Assembly: GCA_015066045.1 (NCBI GenBank)
Contig: SVPD01000010.1
Span: 1-60,871, forward strand
Reading direction: 5' to 3'
Source: Oscillospiraceae bacterium
Lineage (GTDB): Bacteria; Bacillota; Clostridia; Oscillospirales; Acutalibacteraceae
DNA length: 60,871 nucleotides
A model generated the notes under the pieces. The model saw only the letters and a list, made by a program, of their open reading frames with translations, was not told the DNA's origin and ran no database searches. The stretch's first letter is position 1, and each line of letters begins with the position of its first letter. The position numbers were made by a program, and so were the translations under genes. Positions 1 through 8,247 of the stretch are shown piece after piece.

Positions 1-174
1 AATTAAATCCGTTAACAGTCTCTCATATTTTTAGTATTAGCCTACATCAAAAATTCAGAAAAAAACTTTCTTTGCACACTTTTTGCATCGATTGATGTAA
101 ATTTGATGTATGATGTAAGTTTTTGGAGTTTTATACCCCTCAAAACCCCAGTAAAATAGGGGTTTTGGACACTT

Positions 175-1683
175 TTATTTATCCAAGCTCTTCATTGTGG
201 GGAACAGAAGTACATCTCTGATGGCGGCACTGTCGGTGAGAAGCATTACCATTCTGTCGATGCCGAAGCCGATACCGCCTGTGGGGGCCATACCGTATTC
301 GAGTGCGCAGAGGAAATCCTCGTCGGTGGTGTTAGCCTCCTCGTCGCCCTGTGCGAGCTGCTCCTCCTGAGCCTTGAAGCGTTCTCTCTGGTCGATGGGA
401 TCGTTAAGCTCTGAGTATGCGTTTGCCATTTCCCAGCCGTTCATAAAGAACTCGAAGCGCTCTACATAATCGGGATTTTCGGGCTTTCTCTTTGTGAGAG
501 GAGAAATCTCTACGGGGTGGTCCATAAGGAAGGTGGGCTGAATCAGATGATGCTCTACAAACTCCTCAAAGAAAAGATTGAGGATGTCGCCTCTCTTGTG
601 TCTTGCCTCAAACTCTACACCCTTTTCCTTGGCAAGAGCTTTGGCTTCCTCGTCTGTTTTGATTTCACTGAAGTCGATGCCTGTATACTTTTTAACGGCG
701 TCAACCATAGTAATTCTTTCAAAGGGCTTGCCGAGATCCATCTCCACACCGTTATAAACTATCTTGGTAGTGCCGAGAACTGCCTGTGCCACGTGTCGGT
801 AAAGATTTTCCGTAAGGTCCATCATACCGTGATAGTCGGTGTATGCCTGATAAAGCTCCATAAGAGTGAACTCGGGATTATGTCTGGTATCGAGACCTTC
901 ATTACGGAAAACTCTGCCTATTTCGTAAACTCTTTCGAGGCCGCCTACGATAAGTCTCTTAAGATAAAGCTCGAGAGAAATACGGAGCTTGAAATCCTCG
1001 CTGAGAGCATTGAAGTGAGTTTCGAAAGGTCTGGCAGCGGCACCGCCCGCATTTGAAACGAGCATAGGTGTCTCTACCTCTAAGAAGCCCTGTGAGTCAA
1101 GATAGTTTCTTACCTCTCTGATAATTTTTGAGCGGTTGATAAGAGTCTGCTTTGACTCAGCATTCATAATAAGGTCCACATAACGCTGACGGTATCTGGT
1201 GTCAGTGTTTGTGAGTCCGTGGAACTTTTCGGGAAGAGGAAGAAGAGATTTGGTAAGAAGAGTAATCTTTTCTGCGTGGATAGAGATTTCACCTGTCTTG
1301 GTTTTGAAAACAGAGCCCTCGATACCGATGATGTCACCGATGTCGAGCTTTTTGAAGGCCTTGTATTCGTCTTCACCGAGGCTGTCACGTGCCACATAGG
1401 ACTGGATGTTTCCCTTGAGATCCTGAATGTTGCAGAAGGATGCCTTGCCCATAATACGCTTTGACATCATACGGCCTGCCACACGGACTGTTTTACCCTC
1501 AAGCTCATCAAAGTTTTCCTTGATTACTGCACTGTGGTGAGTCTGGTCGTATTTGGTGATTACAAAGGGATCTCTGCCGTCTGCCTGAAGAGCCTCGAGC
1601 TTTTCCACTCTTACTTTTCTTAATTCGTTAACGTCCTGCTGAACCTCCTGCTGAGGTACATTTACATTCTTTTCTTCTGACAT
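175..1683 (-). CDS. lysS: Lysyl-tRNA synthetase, class II
   Basis: Charges tRNA-Lys with lysine in the cytoplasm. The 502-residue length is normal for bacterial class II LysRS. An OB-fold anticodon-binding domain (about residues 60-170) precedes the class II catalytic core. The core shows [11 protein letters not shown], motif 2 ([16 protein letters not shown]) and the C-terminal motif 3 ([13 protein letters not shown]). The first 40 residues are a charged, Gln-rich extension. The start lies 13 bp after greA, with which it forms the usual Clostridia greA-lysS pair, so it is probably read from the greA promoter. An inverted repeat (CAAAACCCC/GGGGTTTTG, about 139-165) follows the gene but lacks a clean U-run, so I call it only a possible terminator. 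Confidence 0.97.
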   Translation of the reverse strand: MSEEKNVNVPQQEVQQDVNELRKVRVEKLEALQADGRDPFVITKYDQTHHSAVIKENFDELEGKTVRVAGRMMSKRIMGKASFCNIQDLKGNIQSYVARDSLGEDEYKAFKKLDIGDIIGIEGSVFKTKTGEISIHAEKITLLTKSLLPLPEKFHGLTNTDTRYRQRYVDLIMNAESKQTLINRSKIIREVRNYLDSQGFLEVETPMLVSNAGGAAARPFETHFNALSEDFKLRISLELYLKRLIVGGLERVYEIGRVFRNEGLDTRHNPEFTLMELYQAYTDYHGMMDLTENLYRHVAQAVLGTTKIVYNGVEMDLGKPFERITMVDAVKKYTGIDFSEIKTDEEAKALAKEKGVEFEARHKRGDILNLFFEEFVEHHLIQPTFLMDHPVEISPLTKRKPENPDYVERFEFFMNGWEMANAYSELNDPIDQRERFKAQEEQLAQGDEEANTTDEDFLCALEYGMAPTGGIGFGIDRMVMLLTDSAAIRDVLLFPTMKSLDK

Positions 1684-1696
1684 AAGCTTTTTTCCT

Positions 1697-2179
1697 TTAT
1701 CTTAAAATTTCCATAACTTCGTATTTGATGATGCCGATGGGAGACTCTACCTCTACGATGTCGCCTGCCTTATGGCCTAAAAGTGCTTTGGCTACCGGTG
1801 ACTCGTCGCTGGTGATATAGTCGTCCACCTTATCCTTTGAGGTCGATGTGGAGGAGATAATCTGATATTTATATACATCGCCGTATTCGATGTCCTTGAT
1901 TTCTACCTTGGAGCCCATCTGAATAACATCGGTGCTCAGTGAATCCTCGTCGATAAGCTTAGCTCTGGAAAGAATGCTTTCGATTTCGAGAATACGTGCT
2001 TCCAGCTTTCCCTGGTCATTACGTGCTTCATCGTATTCGGCGTTTTCGGACAAGTCACCGAAGGAAAGAGCAACCTGAATTTTTTCTTTGATTTCCTGTC
2101 TGCCTCTTACCTTAAGATCTTCTAATTCAGCCTCTAATTCCTTGAGGCCCTGAGAGGTAAGCAAAATATCCTGTGCCAT
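1697..2179 (-). CDS. greA: Transcription elongation factor GreA
   Basis: Binds the secondary channel of RNA polymerase and stimulates cleavage of backtracked transcripts. At 160 residues it is full length. An N-terminal coiled-coil hairpin (about 1-75) carries the acidic tip in [12 protein letters not shown], the residues known to help hold the catalytic metal. The C-terminal FKBP-like domain ends in IIKYEVMEI. The ATG follows a GAAAGGAAG ribosome site. It is the first gene of a greA-lysS operon with a near-consensus promoter just upstream. Confidence 0.97.
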   Translation of the reverse strand: MAQDILLTSQGLKELEAELEDLKVRGRQEIKEKIQVALSFGDLSENAEYDEARNDQGKLEARILEIESILSRAKLIDEDSLSTDVIQMGSKVEIKDIEYGDVYKYQIISSTSTSKDKVDDYITSDESPVAKALLGHKAGDIVEVESPIGIIKYEVMEILR

Positions 2180-2244
2180 TGTATATCTTCCTTTCGTAAG
2201 TAAGTTTTACTAATGTATTATGTTACATAAACTGTCAGTTTAAT

Positions 2245-2273
2245 ATTATATAAAACTTTTGTAAATCTGTCAA
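2245..2273 (-). promoter_or_regulatory. Sigma-A-type promoter for greA-lysS
   Basis: On the minus strand TTGACA (2273-2268) and TATAAT (2250-2245) match consensus exactly with a 17-bp spacer, about 65 bp before the greA start. Confidence 0.85.
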
Positions 2274-2322
2274 GGGGTGAGGGCAAGATTAAAGCTCAGG
2301 AGTGCGCAGGACGTATTTTCCC

Positions 2323-2352
2323 TTGATTTTTCTCCCTTTATTATGTTATAAT
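2323..2352 (+). promoter_or_regulatory. Sigma-A-type promoter for the rpe operon
   Basis: TTGATT (2323-2328), 18-bp spacer and TATAAT (2347-2352), about 40 bp upstream of the rpe start with its AAGGAGA ribosome site. It is divergent from the greA promoter and probably drives the long plus-strand operon that follows. Confidence 0.75.
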
Positions 2353-2391
2353 ACATAATCAATATAAAATTAAATAAAGGAGATATATATT

Positions 2392-3054
2392 ATGATTAAA
2401 ATTTCACCGTCTATTCTTTCCTGTGACTACTCTAAAATGGGAGAGGAATTTGAAAATATGAAGCGCTGCGGTGCGGACTGGCTCCACATCGATGTTATGG
2501 ACGGTCATTTCGTGCCCAATATTACCTTAGGCGCACCTCTGGTAAAATGTCTGAGAAAATGCTCCGACCTGCTTTTCGACTGTCATCTTATGATAAGCGA
2601 GCCTCTTAAATACATTCCCGATTTCATCAGCGCAGGTGCAGACCTTATCTGCTTTCACGTGGAGGCTGACTCCCCCATCGACGAAACCATCGACTACATC
2701 AGAGAAAAGGGCAAAATCGCCGCTCTGGCAGTAAAGCCCGGCACGGAAATCGAGGCAGTTTATCCCTATCTCGAAAAGCTCGGTATGGTGCTGGTTATGA
2801 CCGTAGAGCCCGGCTTCGGCGGTCAGAGCTTTATGGCAGATATGATGCCCAAAATAGTAAAGCTCCGTGAGGAGTGCAAAAGAAGAGGCATAGAAATGGA
2901 CATTCAGGTAGACGGAGGCATCTCCCCCGCCACCGTGGAAGCTGCCGCTGAGGCAGGCGCCAACGTACTCGTGGCAGGCTCCGCTATTTTCTGTGCCGAA
3001 AACCCCAAAGAGGCCATCACCACTCTGCGTGAAAAGGCCGCTAAATATTTCTGA
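2392..3054 (+). CDS. rpe: Ribulose-phosphate 3-epimerase
   Basis: Interconverts D-ribulose 5-phosphate and D-xylulose 5-phosphate in the pentose phosphate pathway. The 220-residue TIM barrel has the family landmarks: SPSILSCDYSKMGEE, the metal and catalytic segment HIDVMDGHFVPN, VEPGFGGQSF and the phosphate-binding VDGGI/VAGSAIF near the C terminus. It is the first gene of the plus-strand operon, with a strong promoter and ribosome site, and is followed after 18 bp by the Rnf-like genes. In many Firmicutes rpe sits near rsgA/prkC, so this neighbourhood is different. Confidence 0.96.
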   Translation: MIKISPSILSCDYSKMGEEFENMKRCGADWLHIDVMDGHFVPNITLGAPLVKCLRKCSDLLFDCHLMISEPLKYIPDFISAGADLICFHVEADSPIDETIDYIREKGKIAALAVKPGTEIEAVYPYLEKLGMVLVMTVEPGFGGQSFMADMMPKIVKLREECKRRGIEMDIQVDGGISPATVEAAAEAGANVLVAGSAIFCAENPKEAITTLREKAAKYF

Positions 3055-3072
3055 TTTCCCGAGGTAAGCTCT

Positions 3073-4089
3073 ATGCAGAAAAGCAAAGAAATCTTTTCTT
3101 TCAGAAATCCCGTTTTCAGATATAACGCCGATATTTTCGCCATATGCCTCGCCCTGAGCGTGACGGGTATTTATCACGGCGGCATTTATGCCCTGTGGCA
3201 GCTGCTCATTTGCTCGGCTACGGCAGTCCTGTGCGAAAGCATCGGCTTTAAGGCCGTGCTCAAAAAGAACACCGCAGCAGACCTGAGTGCCCTTACCACA
3301 GGTATGATAATAGCACTTCTGCTGCCTGTTTCCGCACCCTTTTATGTGGGTATAAGTGCCTCAGCCTTCGCCATACTCGTGGCCAAGCTTCCCTTCGGTG
3401 ACGTGCGAAACACTCCCTTTCTGCCTGCAGCGGCAGGCTTCTGCTTCGCAGCGATGATGTTTACTGAGGCAGTTTTCACCTACCCCGCCACAGGCAGCGA
3501 CTTCGCATTTTTCGGCACCGATTCCTTCGTAAAGGGAGAAAGCCTTTTCGATATGCTTTCCAAAGGAAACAGTCTTTCACTGAATGTTTTCGGCAGAGTC
3601 TCTCTGCTCTCGGGTGCCTATCCCGGTGCCATAGGCACCACAAGCATGCTCGTTTTGGCGGGCGGCTTCGGTTATATGTCTCTCAGACACCCGAAAAGGC
3701 TTTTCGCCTCTGCAGGCTATCTTCTGGCGGCGGCAGTTTTCGCCCTGCTTTTCCCGAGAGTAAACTCCGGCAGACTTTCCTCCCTTATCATCGAGCTCTC
3801 CGCCGGCGGTCTTGTTTTCGCTGCACTGCTGCTGATAACCGATCCGGTAACCTCTCCGAGAAAGCCTGACAGAGCATTTTTCTACGGCCTTACGGGAGGA
3901 GCGGTATGTATGCTGCTGAGATATTTTTCCAAAGCTCCCGACTCTGCCTGCTTCAGCATTCTCATCACAAACGCTCTGTGGCCCGCAATAACGGGAGAAA
4001 CCATCCTCGCTAAAAAAACGGCTGAAAAATACAGGAAGCCCTTGATGAAGAAAAAGGCTGCTCTCAAAGGAAAGGCGGGTACAGAATGA
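3073..4089 (+). CDS. RnfD/NqrB-like membrane subunit, lacking the flavin-attachment motif
   Basis: A 338-residue polytopic membrane protein of the RnfD/NqrB family. In canonical Rnf complexes RnfD is a core subunit of the ion-translocating ferredoxin:NAD oxidoreductase and carries a covalent FMN on a Thr in an S-x-A-T-P-type motif. Family features seen here are LSALTTGMIIALLLP, the NTPFLPAAAGF segment (NPFNPA in relatives), PGAIGTTS and LLLITDPVTSP. The flavinylation site is not recognisable: the aligned stretch reads FVKGESLFDML. The basic C-terminal tail may be cytosolic. The stop overlaps the next start (ATGA). No rnfC, rnfG or rnfB lies nearby, so the usual function is doubtful. Family assignment is firm; the role is not. 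Confidence 0.8.
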   Translation: MQKSKEIFSFRNPVFRYNADIFAICLALSVTGIYHGGIYALWQLLICSATAVLCESIGFKAVLKKNTAADLSALTTGMIIALLLPVSAPFYVGISASAFAILVAKLPFGDVRNTPFLPAAAGFCFAAMMFTEAVFTYPATGSDFAFFGTDSFVKGESLFDMLSKGNSLSLNVFGRVSLLSGAYPGAIGTTSMLVLAGGFGYMSLRHPKRLFASAGYLLAAAVFALLFPRVNSGRLSSLIIELSAGGLVFAALLLITDPVTSPRKPDRAFFYGLTGGAVCMLLRYFSKAPDSACFSILITNALWPAITGETILAKKTAEKYRKPLMKKKAALKGKAGTE

Positions 4090-4868
4090 AAAAGAAAAGC
4101 TCAAAGCCCGTGCTGAGCCTTTCCACGGCTCTTTTCAAGGGCAGCTTCGTCCATAATCCCGTGCTGACTCAGATAATCGGTATCTGTCCCATAGTAGGTG
4201 CCGCCACCACTGCAGCCAACGGACTCAGTCTGGCAGTAGGTGTCGTGGCCGTGCTCGTGCTGACTGAGGCCGTAACGAGTCTGCTGCTGAAAAAGGTGCC
4301 CAGATGGCTCCGAATGGCAGCATACACCCTGCTTTCCCTTTCGGTGGTGCTGACGTGTGACAGGTTTATTTTTTCTCTCACCCCCGACGGAGGTGCAGGC
4401 CTCGGCATTTATTTTTATCTGCTGTGCGTAAATGCTCTGGCAGTTATCCGATGCGAAAAATTCGCCTGTAAAACCACAGTGCTCAACGCCGTCACCGACG
4501 GTGTGGCCGCAGGCATAGGCTACGGTGCAGTGGCACTCATAGTAGGTGCCGTCAGAGAGCTGATAACCTACGGCACTCTTTTTTCCGCCGCCGATGCCGT
4601 CCCCCGTTTTCCTCAGGGTGCTCTGCCCTTTGCGGCGCTGGTAATAGCAGGCTTTTTAGCCGCAGGGCACAAATGGCTTCTCATTAAGTTTTATCCCGAT
4701 GATATACGTGACACCTTCTCAATGAATGCCGTTTACGAAAAGCCCGTGAAAAAGGATCCGGGACTTTTTGCGGATAAACGCAAGCCCAAGGTGCTGCGTG
4801 ACTACGATGAAAAAATCCGTCCGAGACATTCGGCTGAGGAAAAAGAGAAGGGCGGTGAGGCGAAATGA
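4086..4868 (+). CDS. RnfE/NqrD-like membrane subunit
   Basis: A 260-residue membrane protein of the RnfA/RnfE family. RnfE and RnfA pair in the membrane and in characterised complexes hold an iron-sulfur centre between four conserved cysteines. Here the first site is kept (NPVLTQIIGICPIVG). The second, normally VNC, reads VNALAVIRCEKFAC, so the expected Cys is Ala, with two other cysteines a few residues on. About six hydrophobic helices are followed by an unusual charged C-terminal tail of about 60 residues rich in Lys, Glu and Arg. It overlaps the RnfD-like and RnfA-like genes by 4 bp at either end, which implies coupled translation. Confidence 0.8.
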   Translation: MKKKSSKPVLSLSTALFKGSFVHNPVLTQIIGICPIVGAATTAANGLSLAVGVVAVLVLTEAVTSLLLKKVPRWLRMAAYTLLSLSVVLTCDRFIFSLTPDGGAGLGIYFYLLCVNALAVIRCEKFACKTTVLNAVTDGVAAGIGYGAVALIVGAVRELITYGTLFSAADAVPRFPQGALPFAALVIAGFLAAGHKWLLIKFYPDDIRDTFSMNAVYEKPVKKDPGLFADKRKPKVLRDYDEKIRPRHSAEEKEKGGEAK

Positions 4869-5458
4869 CACAGTTTATCTCTATGCTCACCGCTGCCCTT
4901 TATGCTATGCTGGTACAGAATATGATTTTCAGCACAGGCTACGGTATGAGCGAAAGCATCAGAATGGCCAAGCGTCCGAAGCATTTGCTTATGTATGCAG
5001 GCACGGTGACCTTCTTTTCCCTCGCTCTGTCACTGATTTGCTTTTTCCTTAACAGGATACCCTTCGTTTTCGCTCTGGAGACGAAATACCGCATCGCACT
5101 TTACACCGCCGTGCTCACGGTGCTTTATCTGCTGGCAGCTCTTTTCTGCCTGACAGTGCTTAAGGCTGACAAAAAATTTATGAATTCACTGGGTATGTGC
5201 GCTCTGAACACTCTGATCATCGCTCTGCCTGTGGTAGATTTCAAAGCAGGCTACACTTTAGCCGAAACCGTAGGCACGGGCATCGGTGCAGGTTTTGCCT
5301 TTACGCTCTCCATGCTCCTCATAAACACGGGTATGAAGCATATAAAGGGTAACCGCTACATCCCCGAGGTGTTCAGAGGTACCCCCGCACTCTTTATTTA
5401 CATTTCGCTGATAGCTCTGGCTCTGAGCTGCATCTCAGGTCAATCTCTTTTCGTATAA
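4865..5458 (+). CDS. RnfA/NqrE-like membrane subunit without the cluster cysteines
   Basis: A 197-residue protein with about six transmembrane helices, similar in length and layout to RnfA. Canonical RnfA has N-x-x-L-T-Q-x-x-G-x-C-P in helix 1 and T-T-N-C in helix 4. The corresponding stretches here read VQNMIFSTGYG and LGMCALNTLIIALP, so both expected ligand cysteines appear to be missing. Assignment rests on position after an RnfE-like gene, length, and segments such as ALYAMLVQNMIFS and AETVGTGIGAGFAFTLSMLLI. Translation is coupled to the previous gene (ATGA). With its two neighbours it forms an Rnf-like membrane core of unknown activity. Confidence 0.7.
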   Translation: MTQFISMLTAALYAMLVQNMIFSTGYGMSESIRMAKRPKHLLMYAGTVTFFSLALSLICFFLNRIPFVFALETKYRIALYTAVLTVLYLLAALFCLTVLKADKKFMNSLGMCALNTLIIALPVVDFKAGYTLAETVGTGIGAGFAFTLSMLLINTGMKHIKGNRYIPEVFRGTPALFIYISLIALALSCISGQSLFV

Positions 5459-5468
5459 GGAAGATATT

Positions 5469-6692
5469 ATGTCTAAGAAAAAAACAGATAAGAAAAAATC
5501 ACCCTACCCCGAAAACGGCAGGGTAAGAATAAGACACAGCTACTACACCTTCGCCCGTGAGTTTCCGTCTAAGATTTTACCCTTGCAGGGCAAAAGAAGA
5601 AAGTACAGAAAAAACCGCATAGTCAGAAACATTCTGCTCTGTCTTCTTTTCGTCTTCGTAACGCTCTTTTCCTATTTCACGGTAAATCTGATGCTGGACA
5701 TTTCCTACACGGACACTGCTTCTCCCGACTCCTCGGCAGAGGTCACTGCTCCGCAGACGGGGGAAGAGCCTCTTTTGCCCTTCGGCGGTGAGAGTGTCAG
5801 GGCTCTGTATATGCCTGCGGAAAAATTAGGCGACAGAGAATATATCAGAAATTTCATAAAGCAGATAAAGAGAAAAAACTGCAGCAGCGTGCTCATCGAC
5901 TTCAAAAGCAGTGAGGGCAGCCTTTCCTACACCTCTCTGAACGAAACGGCCATTAAGGCAAGAGCCTCTCTTTTCGACAACAACACCGTCAGACAGGCTC
6001 TCGACCTTTTCGAAAGCGAGAAAATCAGGGTAATAGCCCGTGTTTTCTGCTTTGCGGACCATTCGGCAGCCACGGCTGAGCCGTCTATGGCAGTAAAATA
6101 TATGAATACTGACGTAAACTGGATAGATTCGGGAGCTGAAAGCGGCGGAAAAAGCCGTCTCAATCCCCTTTCGAAAGCCGCCAAGACCTATCTTCTCAGC
6201 ATTATCGAGGAGATACTGCAGTTTAAAATAGACGGTATTTTACTCGAGGAGGTATCCTTCCCCTACGGTGAATATGTTTCCGGTGCCACCTATCCCGGTG
6301 AAAAGAAGGGCACCGACAGAAACGGGGTGCTGAAGGACTTTATCGCAGACGTAAAGGAAAGCCTTCCCGAGGACTGTCTGCTGCTTCTGGGACACACGGC
6401 GAAGGATGCTCTCGGAGAAAACCGCACCCTTTATTCCGGCTCTTTGCTTAAAAGTGCCGCTGACGGCTTTGCCGTAAACACGCTGACAAGAGATGAGGGC
6501 ATCATCATAGATAAAAAAACAGACTATGCCTCACTTTTCTCTATGCTCTCAGACATTAAAAATAATCTTGGCGACAAGAGAGCCGTCTACACCGTGGATA
6601 TCTCCGAATATTCCGCCTCTCTGATAAGAAAAATGCAGAGAGCCGGCTACACGGACTTCATCATTTACAGCCCCGAAGGCATTTATAACTGA
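5469..6692 (+). CDS. Membrane-anchored putative glycoside hydrolase barrel (DUF4015-type)
   Basis: A 407-residue protein with a basic cytosolic N terminus (about 1-50), a single transmembrane helix (about 52-76) and a short low-complexity linker. The extracytoplasmic domain from about residue 105 resembles the putative glycosyl hydrolase family DUF4015, a TIM-barrel family related to GH13-like folds. Supporting segments are VRALYMPAEKLGDREYI, CSSVLIDFKSSEG, RVIARVFCFADH, IDGILLEEVSFPY and FIIYSPEGIYN, which follow the beta-strand spacing of such barrels. It starts 10 bp after the RnfA-like gene and ends 18 bp before era. Substrate is unknown; a role at the cell wall or an envelope glycan is inference. 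Confidence 0.7.
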   Translation: MSKKKTDKKKSPYPENGRVRIRHSYYTFAREFPSKILPLQGKRRKYRKNRIVRNILLCLLFVFVTLFSYFTVNLMLDISYTDTASPDSSAEVTAPQTGEEPLLPFGGESVRALYMPAEKLGDREYIRNFIKQIKRKNCSSVLIDFKSSEGSLSYTSLNETAIKARASLFDNNTVRQALDLFESEKIRVIARVFCFADHSAATAEPSMAVKYMNTDVNWIDSGAESGGKSRLNPLSKAAKTYLLSIIEEILQFKIDGILLEEVSFPYGEYVSGATYPGEKKGTDRNGVLKDFIADVKESLPEDCLLLLGHTAKDALGENRTLYSGSLLKSAADGFAVNTLTRDEGIIIDKKTDYASLFSMLSDIKNNLGDKRAVYTVDISEYSASLIRKMQRAGYTDFIIYSPEGIYN

Positions 6693-6710
6693 AACTGAAA
6701 GGAAAAGCTT

Positions 6711-7598
6711 ATGACTAAAACCGCTTTTATTGCTATAGTTGGCAGACCGAATGTAGGCAAATCCTCCATACTGAACAGGATGCTCGGTCAGAAAATCGCT
6801 ATCGTTTCCGACAAGCCGCAGACCACACGTACCCGTATTATGGGTGTGCTCACCGAGGGTGAAACTCAGCTCGTTTTCACTGACACACCCGGCTTCCACC
6901 GACCTAAAACCAAGCTCGGCGAAAAGATGGTAAAGGCAGTGGGCGACAGTATCTCCGGTGTGGATGCCTGCCTTTTCGTGGTGGAATGCACCGAGGACAT
7001 AAAGGACAGTGAAAAGGAGCTTTTAGAAAAGTTCCGTCAGCAGAAAATGCCCGTGGTTCTCGCCATAAATAAAATCGACACAGTCGAAAACAAAGAGGAT
7101 ATTATGCCGAAAATACTGCAGATGACGGCAGAATATGACTTCGAGGCCATAGTGCCCGTCTCAGCAGCGAAAAATGACGGCATAGACGAGCTGCAGAAAG
7201 AGCTGGAGGCTCTCGCCTTCCCCTCTGAGCATTTCTTTCCCGAGGACACTCTCACCGACCAGCCCGAAAGAGTCCTCGCCTCGGAGATTATCCGCGAAAA
7301 AATGCTTCGCCTTTTAGACAAGGAAATCCCTCACGGTGTGGCGGTTTCCATAGAAAAAATGCGTGAAAGATCAGACACTGACCTTATGGACATCGAGGCT
7401 ACCATTTACTGTGAAAAGGAAAGCCACAAGGGCATCATCATCGGCAAAAAGGGAGCCTCTCTCAAGCGTATTTCCACCTATGCCAGACAGGATATGGAAA
7501 GGTTTTTCGGCTGCAGAGTGAATCTGCGCTGCTGGGTAAAGGTAAAGGAAGACTGGAGAAACAGAGAGGGACTTATCCATAATTTCGGGCTTGATTAA
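6711..7598 (+). CDS. era: GTPase Era
   Basis: Essential GTPase that binds the 3' end of 16S rRNA and helps 30S subunit maturation. The 295 residues comprise a G domain with GRPNVGKS (G1), DTPGFH (G3) and NKID (G4), and a C-terminal KH domain with GIIIGKKGASLKRI. The length is normal. It starts with ATG after GAAAGGAAA. In many Firmicutes era is followed directly by yqzL and recO; here an inverted-repeat segment carrying an S23-type gene lies between. Confidence 0.97.
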   Translation: MTKTAFIAIVGRPNVGKSSILNRMLGQKIAIVSDKPQTTRTRIMGVLTEGETQLVFTDTPGFHRPKTKLGEKMVKAVGDSISGVDACLFVVECTEDIKDSEKELLEKFRQQKMPVVLAINKIDTVENKEDIMPKILQMTAEYDFEAIVPVSAAKNDGIDELQKELEALAFPSEHFFPEDTLTDQPERVLASEIIREKMLRLLDKEIPHGVAVSIEKMRERSDTDLMDIEATIYCEKESHKGIIIGKKGASLKRISTYARQDMERFFGCRVNLRCWVKVKEDWRNREGLIHNFGLD

Positions 7599-7612
7599 TT
7601 CGGAGGAATAAT

Positions 7613-7657
7613 GCGCAATTCACAATGCACAATTCGCAATCGCAGGAAAAGCTTACG
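7613..7657 (+). repeat. Left imperfect inverted repeat of the S23-gene segment
   Basis: A GCAATTCACAAT/CAATTCGCAATCGCAGG-type sequence running into AAAAGCTTACGG, 15 bp after the era stop. Its reverse complement recurs at 8133-8181, where CTGCGATTGCG and the AAGCTT end are shared. Together they bracket the four-helix-bundle gene. A related copy is at 30231-30264. Confidence 0.8.
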
Positions 7658-7701
7658 GAATTAAGAAGCGATATTCCGCCAAATTAAAAGGGAGAAAATA
7701 T

Positions 7702-8052
7702 ATGAAGCAAAACAACGTAATTGTTGATAAGAGTAAGAAATTCGCATTAAGAATCATCAAACTTTACAAATATCTCATAACGGAGAAAAAAGAGTATGTG
7801 CTTTCCAAGCAGATTCTTCGTAGCGGTACAAGTGTAGGCGCAAATATACGTGAAGCCGTCAGAGGCTATAGTGCGGCAGATTTTTATTTTAAGATGGGGC
7901 TTTCTCTTAAAGAGACTGAAGAAACGCTCTACTGGCTCGAGCTTTTACACGAAAGCGATTACATAGAGACAAAGCACTTCGAAAGCATCTACGCTGATGG
8001 TCGTGAAATAATCAGAATACTAACTTCAATTACCAAAAATCAAAGCCAATAA
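7702..8052 (+). CDS. Four-helix-bundle protein of the S23/IVP family
   Basis: A 116-residue, all-helical protein of the family named after proteins encoded in 23S rRNA intervening sequences (S23/IVP; related to the Avd accessory protein of diversity-generating retroelements). Characteristic segments are KKFALRIIKLYKYL, LSKQILRSGTSVGANIREA, YFKMGLSLKETEETLYWLELL and an EIIRILTSI C terminus. A good GGGAGA site precedes the ATG. It is not inside an rRNA gene and no reverse transcriptase is nearby. Instead it sits between era and yqzL, framed by inverted repeats, and it is more A/T-rich than its neighbours. Its function is unknown; the family is thought to bind nucleic acid or act as an adaptor. 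Confidence 0.88.
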   Translation: MKQNNVIVDKSKKFALRIIKLYKYLITEKKEYVLSKQILRSGTSVGANIREAVRGYSAADFYFKMGLSLKETEETLYWLELLHESDYIETKHFESIYADGREIIRILTSITKNQSQ

Positions 8053-8132
8053 ATCTTAACTGTAATTTTCTTGATTCAAAATTCATACACATTCGTTCAG
8101 CGCCCAAGTGGCGGTGTGCCGCATCTTGCTTT

Positions 8133-8181
8133 CCGAAGCTTATTTCTGCGATTGCGCATTGCGAATTGTGAATTGCGAATT
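8133..8181 (-). repeat. Right imperfect inverted repeat of the S23-gene segment
   Basis: CCGAAGCTTATTTCTGCGATTGCG followed by GCATTGCGAATTGTGAATTGCGAATTG-type sequence. It is the inverted partner of the repeat at 7613-7657, with internal tandem GCGAATT/GTGAATT units. It ends about 65 bp before the yqzL start. Confidence 0.8.
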
Positions 8182-8247
8182 GAACAATTGCATTATTCAC
8201 GCTTTTCTGCAAATGATATGTGTATCATTTACAGTGAGGTGTTATCG

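Noticed and set aside
139-165. Terminator of greA-lysS
   Set aside because: The CAAAACCCC/GGGGTTTTG stem is good, but on the minus strand it is followed by AGGGG rather than a U-run, so I did not list it as a firm terminator.
2527-3177. A 216-codon antisense frame opposite rpe and the start of the RnfD-like gene
   Set aside because: It spans two genes that fit their families in full; nothing supports it.
7702-8052. Avd component of a diversity-generating retroelement
   Set aside because: There is no reverse transcriptase, template repeat or variable repeat nearby.
7613-8181. Classical insertion sequence between era and yqzL
   Set aside because: The only gene is S23-type, not a transposase, and I could not see a clear target-site duplication; reported instead as a repeat-bracketed cassette.
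8071-8247. Longer N terminus for the YqzL-family protein
   Set aside because: The upstream part reads through the inverted repeat and lacks a ribosome site; the family N terminus starts at 8248.
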